NCBI GenBank assembly: GCA_002794735.1
Contig: NBAZ01000002.1
Span: 2,170,001 to 2,234,000 of the forward strand
DNA length: 64,000 nt
Reading direction: 5' to 3'
Source of the DNA: Pyrrhoderma lamaoense
Taxonomy: Eukaryota; Basidiomycota; Agaricomycetes; Hymenochaetales; Hymenochaetaceae
Part shown: piece by piece, positions 57,398 through 64,000 of the stretch
Numbering within the stretch: position 1 is the first letter of the stretch
How the letters are laid out: the number at the start of each line of letters is the position of its first letter
Program-made: the position numbers and the translations under genes
The notes under the pieces: generated by a model
Told to the model about the DNA's origin: nothing
Database searches by the model: none
What the model saw: only the letters and a program-made list of their open reading frames with translations

Positions 57398-60300
57398 TTT
57401 TAATTAAGACCTTCACCCATCGTCGTCATTCTCATCGTCATTGTCCGTCCAATAGCATAAAACATCAAAAGGCTCGCCAAGCTGAGCTAATCAATCCTCC
57501 TTCTCTCCCATCCTCCTCCATCCCCACCATGAATTCAAATTCTCCCAAATGAAAAGGAGGGACATCCGGCCAGAGAGACCTTCATTCACTTCCAGCCTCG
57601 GCTTCCTCTTTATTATCACCACATGAACCGGCATGACACTGTAACGAGTTGTATGGGAATCCTCGCCAAACTACCCACCTTTGTAATTCCTCGAATTTCC
57701 GTGGACTTTTGGGCTTTTTTTCTTTGCCTCCGTACCAGTGGATAGTGGTAGCTGGGTGGGATAAAATAACCGCCTTAGCGATGACGCGCCCCGCCTCGTT
57801 TTCATTTCTTCTTTTTTTTTCCTTTCCGTCTTTTAGCACGTGCTCACGGATAGATCAGATTATCGTTATGCTACCCTCGGGGTTACGCATAGAACCACAC
57901 ACTCTCTCAGTGCCTCCTACTATGCGCATAGACACATAAAAGAAGAATTTCCGTAAAATGGGCCCATACCCACGCTAGAGTCGACGCCTATTCATCTTAG
58001 GTTACTCCCCTCCGCACGTACACACGTCTCCCGCATGTATCAGCCTTCCCCTCCCCAACTCTCTCACACCGTTCTCCCGCCGCTCTTACCTATTTTCATC
58101 TTGTACGCGCCCTCCTCCTTTCCCTCTCACGCCCATCTTCATTAACTATCCCCTACTCGTTAAACGCCTTTAATGAGTAGAAGCTAGCCGCCCCTTATCT
58201 TCATCTCAACATCTTCTTTCTCGTTCGGCATGGTCATGCATACTCACACTTCATTATTCGTCCTTCTTGTTCCTTTTTTATTCATTGTATTCTTCCTTCA
58301 TCTGTACAATTGATCAAGATCAAGTAAAGATTCTATTTTTTTCTTTTCTTATTCGTCTCTTGTCCATCATCTAGCAGTTGCATTTATCTCTGCATTTTCA
58401 AACTATCAGCCTTTCTATTCTTTATATTTCCCTTTTTAAACAATTTGTGTGTGTATATGTATGTATGTTTTTCTCCGTAATTTTTCTTCTAAAAACCTTT
58501 GGTTCCTATTCTCTTTTCTCTCATTGCTCGAATTTTTCAACGATCAACTTCTTGAAATGATCCTTGGCTTTCCAGAGAGGGCTCTTTCTACACTCTACTT
58601 CCTCTACCTATCGCTCAACCCTCCGAGAGGATTGATTATCTCACTCATCACAAATCTGGTTATGAGTGGAAGAAAAAACAAAAGATATCAAGATACTTAT
58701 GAAACTTTTCTCGGAGAAGAGTTGGGGAGGTTCCTTTTCATCAACTTTGACAGTTTTGCCTTTCGGGTTAATCCCTTTTTGTATTTTTATCGTTTCTTTT
58801 TTCTCTTTCCCTGTTCATTTCATTGATATGAACCCTTAATACTTTACAAGCCCACACCAACTCCATTAGTAACTGATACCCCCCTCCCATCTTCACACTT
58901 CTTCATGAACAACGCTCTCTTCCTGGCTCTGGCCCCACGTTTCATGAACTATTTTCTTCTCATTCGCATCACTATATGCAATTCGCGTCAATACACATAC
59001 ATTTTTTTTCTCACTACATATAACGTTGTGCTCTCTACGCCCTATATGCTACAATAGCAGCTACAGCCTTACTTTACCCCTTAACTTTCCCCTTATTGAC
59101 CTTTGCATATTTTTTGGGGGGTCTAAAACTCTCCCTGTTCCTTTTTCCACCTACCCCCAAACGTATTCAAATACAAGTACAAAGAATATGAACAAAAGTT
59201 TTGCATGTATATCTATCATTCGGGCATAAGTAAAACCAATACGATACAGATAAAATACAATAATATAATCTTTACAGTAATAATACGATTTGGAGTGATA
59301 CTGTAGTATTAATGATCTTATTGAACTTGTAACTTTTTAAGTAACCTACTTTGACTAGAGAGGGTTTGTCAGCACTAATACCTTGACTTCGGAGTTCGGA
59401 GTTTCAAAATAAGATTTCAAAGGGATCAAGGATTTTTGATAGTCCCGTTTTACATACAATCCTTTTTTTTTACTCTTCATTTTTGCCCATTTACTACTTA
59501 AGTTTGAAGTATCAAGTATAAAAGTAAAAGAAGAGACCCTCTCGCCATGTTCTTCCCTTTCCCTTCCAATCCACTCTCCGCTTCCATAAATTATCTCTGA
59601 TTAGTCTCTTTCTTATTCGATATCTGTCCAATTGTGCAATTGTATGACTGTACATCCGTAAAACTGATATCAAATCATATATACGTATATATAGAACTAT
59701 AACAAAATAAATCGAAATGGATTACTTTATGAGTATATGTATGATATAACATGATAAGTTGCCAAGAAAGAACGTTATAGCGGGGGGTGCTATGAAATAC
59801 TTGAAAGAAGGGGGGTTCGGCTATCGTGGATATGCATATCGCAGTATCGATACTTTTAATTTGGGGTATAACAAAGGAAGGTGATTATGTACGTGTGCTT
59901 TTTTTTTCATCGAGACATTTATGTGTTGCTATAAGATAAATGACTTTGAATATTTACTTACGCGCCCGGGGGCGGTATGCTGCGTAGGGAGGAAAAATGG
60001 TTTGGCTTGGCTATTGTGGGGTCTTGGCTTCACTGACGATGACGGTTATAAGTTATTGAATTAGTGATTATGCTTGAAAGAGGCTGGGTTGTGGCTTGGA
60101 GTGCTGCGCTGGGGGTCTACGAACGCGAACGCGAACGAAGCTTGGGGGTTGTTTGTGGTTATTAGGTAGGGGCCCCCGTGTTTTAGTTAGCCCGTTATAT
60201 TGCTTACTTATTTTACTTGAGTTAGTTGGATGTGGGTGATTGTTTTTTTGAAAGTACTTGCATATCGTGTAGGTACAGATACAGATAACTCATGTTAGCG

Positions 60301-60664
60301 CTAAAAGAGTAAGAAACAGTCAGGTTGTATTCAGACATGATCGGAGTTAAAAGATAATGGTTTTATAATTGTAGCTGTAGCTTATAGCTATACCCAAGAA
60401 GAATTATAGAAACATATAACAAGAAAAACAGAAAACAAAAAATGAACAAAACAAAACCGCCGAAATTCTGGATAAGGGAGATTATAACCGAGAAAAACAC
60501 CCCTAATCTCCTTAAAAAAACCCTGATCTGCTTCTCCTTTCTCCCCCTCGAACTCGGGACTCGGGACTCGGGGACTCGATGATCGAAAGAGAGATGGAGC
60601 CACGAGAAGAGAGAAACGCGCTATGAACACCCGCGTCGAAACTCGAATCGGGATTGACGGAGGC

Positions 60665-60690
60665 CGAGTCGCAGTCGCAGTCGCGAAGTC
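60665..60690. repeat. GTCGCA tandem repeat
   Basis: Three to four imperfect GTCGCA units occur here. They resemble the tandem at 55251-55279. Confidence 0.7.
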
Positions 60691-63600
60691 ACGAAAAAAA
60701 AAAGAGAGATCGTAACTTTGACTTTGCCCAAGAAAAGGAAAATGCTTGGAACTCGTTTTTGGACGAAGAAATTATAGAGAAAAGAATTCAAGCGGGATTT
60801 TGGTATACTTCAAAAAACAACTTGGTTTTGATCATTTTTTAAATAGGATATCCACTTTTTCTTCTATTGTTGTTGTTGTTCTCTGTTTATCTAACTTCTT
60901 GACGAATCGCGTCACTGGCTATATGCGTTGGAACTTGTAGTTATTTATTGTATTTGTTGTTTAATCAACTTGGAAGGGAAAAAACGGAGGTATGGTAAGG
61001 TTTTAGTCGAAATGATTAGAATGATTTTGATTGAATGTTTGAATGGTTTGAATAGAAGGCAAAGAAGAGTGATTTTGATTGATTCATTGAAAAAAAAAAA
61101 CTTGGAATCAGTGATACAAAATGACGAGATATGATGTGACCTCATTTCGCTTTCGACTTTTTGCTTGAAAAGGTTAGAGAAAGAGAGAGAGAAAGGGAGA
61201 TCTAGAAAAGGAAAGTTATCTCTCGACATGACACGCAACACACACACACAAAAAAAAATGGCTCCCGCGCGCGGATCGCGGCGGTTCCGAGACTTTTGTG
61301 GAAAAATGATCGTTTGAGAGAGAGATGGAGATTTCGGAAATCTCCACTTCTCCCTCCAATCCCTCGAAGGAGAGATCTCACGTCCCTTCCTCCGATTTCC
61401 ACTTCACCCTCCTCCTCTTCCTCCAATCTTCGACTTCGATCACATCTCCCTCGTCCATGGACCCCGTTGCCCTTTCCCCTACTCTTCTAGAAATTTTCCT
61501 CGTTCTGTCATGTTGTCGTTGTCTCTTGAATTTTAATCTTGTGTTTTTTTCTTCTGCTTCTTCTCTTATGTTATTTAGCGCATGATTTCTACTCTCGAGT
61601 TGTACTCGATCAATCATCATATCCAACTAGCTTCTTTTCTGATCATCTTATTCTTACATGTCTTGGAACGGGAGGGGCCGAGTTACAGCACACTCACTAC
61701 CCATCAACGTTTTCTCTCACGTACTCATTATACATATGCGTTTTCCTTGTCGTACATGTATCGCATGCCTATGACTTGCGAAAAAAAAAAAGAGAAACAA
61801 GTTTTCACATGTCTACTGAACACGATAAGATACGCAGATTGCGCGTTCAATGAGATCTATCATCTAACGTGCATGAGCAAAGCTACTATAGCAAAATCAA
61901 TACAGAATGGAACAGGGAACCAGCCATCGAGCTAGCTAAGCATTGCATGTGTACAACAGATAAGCCCACGCTTATGAGCTTCTCACCCCCATCTCTCCAT
62001 AACAGGTCAATAGACTGGTAGACTACTGTAAAACCCTGTATCAACAGACCCTCAAGGAACTGAAGGGGAAACGCCCAGAGAAAAATCTCAGAGAATCTCT
62101 TTTTTCTTTCTTCTTTTCGCAACTAGTGCCGTACTAGCAGTGAAGCAAGAATGTTAATGTAAAGTTTGTTTCTCGTCTGTTTTCTGCATATAGATTAATT
62201 ACACAGCTTTGAGAATATTGAATACTGGAGTTTTTTGGGTGGGAATTCTTTCTTTCTTTCTTTTTGCTGAGAGACGTGAGTGTCTCGGTGTGTGTGTGTG
62301 TACTTTTTTCGATTAGAATTGTGTAACATGTATCACCATAATATTATATGATTGTTTTGGTTTTATAAAAACATGTATATTCACTTAATCGTTATATTTA
62401 ACTTCATTCAATACGAGCGGCGTCAGGAACTTGGCCAAGATAAATACCACTTTCAAGATTGACAGACAGGGGGGAAACGGTGAGAGAACTGGACAAAAGA
62501 GTCGATCGGACCAAAAGATCGTGACTTCCGTTTAACCCGCTAACCCGCGCCCGCGCGTGTGTTTGATTGCTCTCTCCCCTTCCCCTTAGTTTATACCTCG
62601 TTAATCAATATCATATGCGTGGCTTAAATGGATACATGTGAGTGAAATAACGATATTAGAGAAATTTATTACTCATTATATCTTTTATAGTATATGAAAA
62701 TAATTCAAGGGGGAGAGACGATAATGAGAACACATCCTATACGGGGGAACACTCGTATAAAACAGATCATGCGACGTCAGATAAAAAGATGCATCGTTAT
62801 ATATCAATGAAAGCAAGAAATGATTGTGGCCGTATCGCAGTATAGCAAGGGCAAAGGGGGAGAGAGAGAGAGAGACCAGGCTATCAAAACGATTTCAGGT
62901 CCACCGTGCGGGACCGAACAATTTTTTGAGACCATCCCCCCATTCCCTCTCCAAAGTTGTCTCACCCCCCATTCCGACTGTTCGATCGCACGCGGGAAGG
63001 GAGGGGAGCGGAGCGGGAGTGAGGTAAGGAAAAAACTATACTCCAGAGAGAGCGAAGGGAAAGGAGATCAAAAAATCAATTTCTTCTTCTTCCCAAAAAA
63101 AATAAGGTGCTCAGATGTAAAGTGAAGCGAGAGGGACACAAGCGAAGGGAAGAGAGGGGGGTGAAATTTCCGAGAGAGCTCATTGAACATCGTCCCATTA
63201 TTCACCATAGCTAGCCATTATACCCGTTCCTCACCCCTATGCAAGATGCAAAGTCGGTGAGAAAAAAAAAAGTAAAGAAGTATAGATTCTTCCAGTTCCG
63301 AACACGGGTCACATAAAACACAACACAATACAACACAGCTGCTTGGGTTTGATTCCTTTTTTAAGCGTAGGCGTAGGCTATCATTTCCCTTTGGCTATGT
63401 CACGGTACATCAGGAATTTGATTCTAACTAAACTTGTTACTTCAGACCTTTCGGTTTCCAATCTTTTTTGCCTAAAACTAACTAAACAGGTCAGATCTGT
63501 CGCACACTCGGCGGCGGCCCCCTCTCGCTCGATAATACAATACGTTTGCCTAGAGTTGTTGTTAATTACTAACAGTAGTGTCACCCAAGTTTTATTACTA

Positions 63601-63970
63601 TACAATACGGGGTAAACATGGCATGGCGGAAGCGTTATTTTCCCACGTTTAGCCGTTGACGTCACACTACGAGTAAGTAGTAATGTGTCTTCTCACAGTG
63701 CGGAGGCGTAACACCATACATTTCCATGAGATTAGAGAGTACACTAGTCTCATATTGCTATAAATGTATGCTCAACATCAGCTCATTGATAGCTATTGAT
63801 AGAGTCGCTTCAGTGTAGCGGCGCAGTATATGGGAGGTTGAAAGAATATCCATCGTATGTTTTTCTGTAATATGATGCTTAGTGTGTATATGTGTATGGT
63901 GTCTAATCGCTAGGCAGATTAGATATCATATCAATTTGAAAATGATGATATCGATCTATAGCCACCCTTT

Positions 63971-63982
63971 GGGGGTACCCCC
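63971..63982. repeat. Perfect palindrome GGGGGTACCCCC
   Basis: This 12-bp perfect palindrome lies near the window end, flanked by CCACC (63962-63966) and GGTGG (63984-63988), which extend the dyad imperfectly. Its role is unknown. Confidence 0.7.
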
Positions 63983-64000
63983 TGGTGGTAACGCACCTCT

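Larger units (their letters stand above)
57398..64000. other. 6.6-kb gene desert to the end of the window
   Basis: No conserved coding sequence, RNA gene or mobile element could be supported. Pyrimidine-rich DNA dominates about 57.9-59.2 kb. Short tandems include GAACGC repeats near 60119-60136, GGGACTCG-type repeats near 60550-60577, a GTCGCA tandem near 60665-60690 and (CTTT)n near 62249-62265. Many poly-A/T runs occur. A neighbouring gene may start just beyond the window. Confidence 0.5.

Noticed and set aside
1..64000. tRNA genes, rRNA, CRISPR arrays, insertion sequences or retrotransposons
   Set aside because: I looked for T-loop (GGTTCGA) contexts, regular spaced repeats and reverse transcriptase or transposase motifs, and found none that could be supported. 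A tRNA or repeat search program would settle it.

Overview
The window is nuclear DNA of a filamentous fungus, most likely a basidiomycete of the class Agaricomycetes. Almost every gene is interrupted by many short GT-AG introns (about 50-120 nt). Splice sites are fungal, with donors of the GTAAGT/GTATGT/GTACGT type, and several exons are only 3-21 nt. The protein set points the same way: a Phanerochaete-type GH45 subfamily C endoglucanase, a class I terpene synthase, an Mkt1, a Tul1/Dsc1-type RING ligase and basidiomycete-like MED4 and eL37 sequences. No bacterial, plasmid, phage or CRISPR features are present.

Layout, left half. The 3' part of a histone H3 gene (+) opens the window. It is followed by the ESCRT-0 subunit HSE1 (-), the ubiquitin-conjugating variant MMS2 (+), the ribosome-biogenesis zinc finger BUD20 (-), ribosomal protein eL37 (-), the mitochondrial phosphate carrier (-), the kinetochore subunit NNF1 (-) and the transmembrane RING ligase TUL1/DSC1 (+). 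From 15.6 to 21.1 kb lie a small unrecognised protein gene and a decayed tandem copy of it, a microsomal glutathione S-transferase 3 (+), and a doubtful single-pass membrane protein. From 22.3 to 32.3 kb lie a kinesin-14 motor (-), a microsomal-type epoxide hydrolase (-), the SAGA subunit HFI1/ADA1 (-), the Mediator subunit MED4 (+), the ureide-pathway OHCU decarboxylase (-) and a terpene synthase (-).

Layout, right half. After about 3.5 kb without a recognisable gene come an M20 carboxypeptidase of the CPS1 type (+), the secreted GH45 endoglucanase (+) and a DHHC palmitoyltransferase (-). A second gene-poor stretch of 3 kb precedes MKT1 (+), whose last intron is 1.1 kb. The final 15 kb hold only one convincing gene, a Gln-rich/acidic protein with a C2HC-like motif (56.3-57.4 kb), set between roughly 7.2 kb and 6.6 kb of simple-sequence-rich DNA.

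The genes do not form one pathway. They are mostly conserved housekeeping genes with a few ecological ones (cellulase, terpene synthase, epoxide hydrolase). Head-to-head pairs (HSE1/MMS2, NNF1/TUL1, HFI1/MED4) probably share promoters.

A strong general observation is that at least nine genes contain apparent frameshifts. Nearly all are repaired by adding one base, usually at a homopolymer run. In the eight frameshifted genes with complete exon models, the added bases make the summed coding length an exact multiple of three. A DHHC gene with an uncertain 5' end also closes with one base. I read this mainly as uncorrected homopolymer deletions in the assembly rather than many pseudogenes, though TUL1 alone needs about seven. 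I found no clear previously undescribed multi-gene system.
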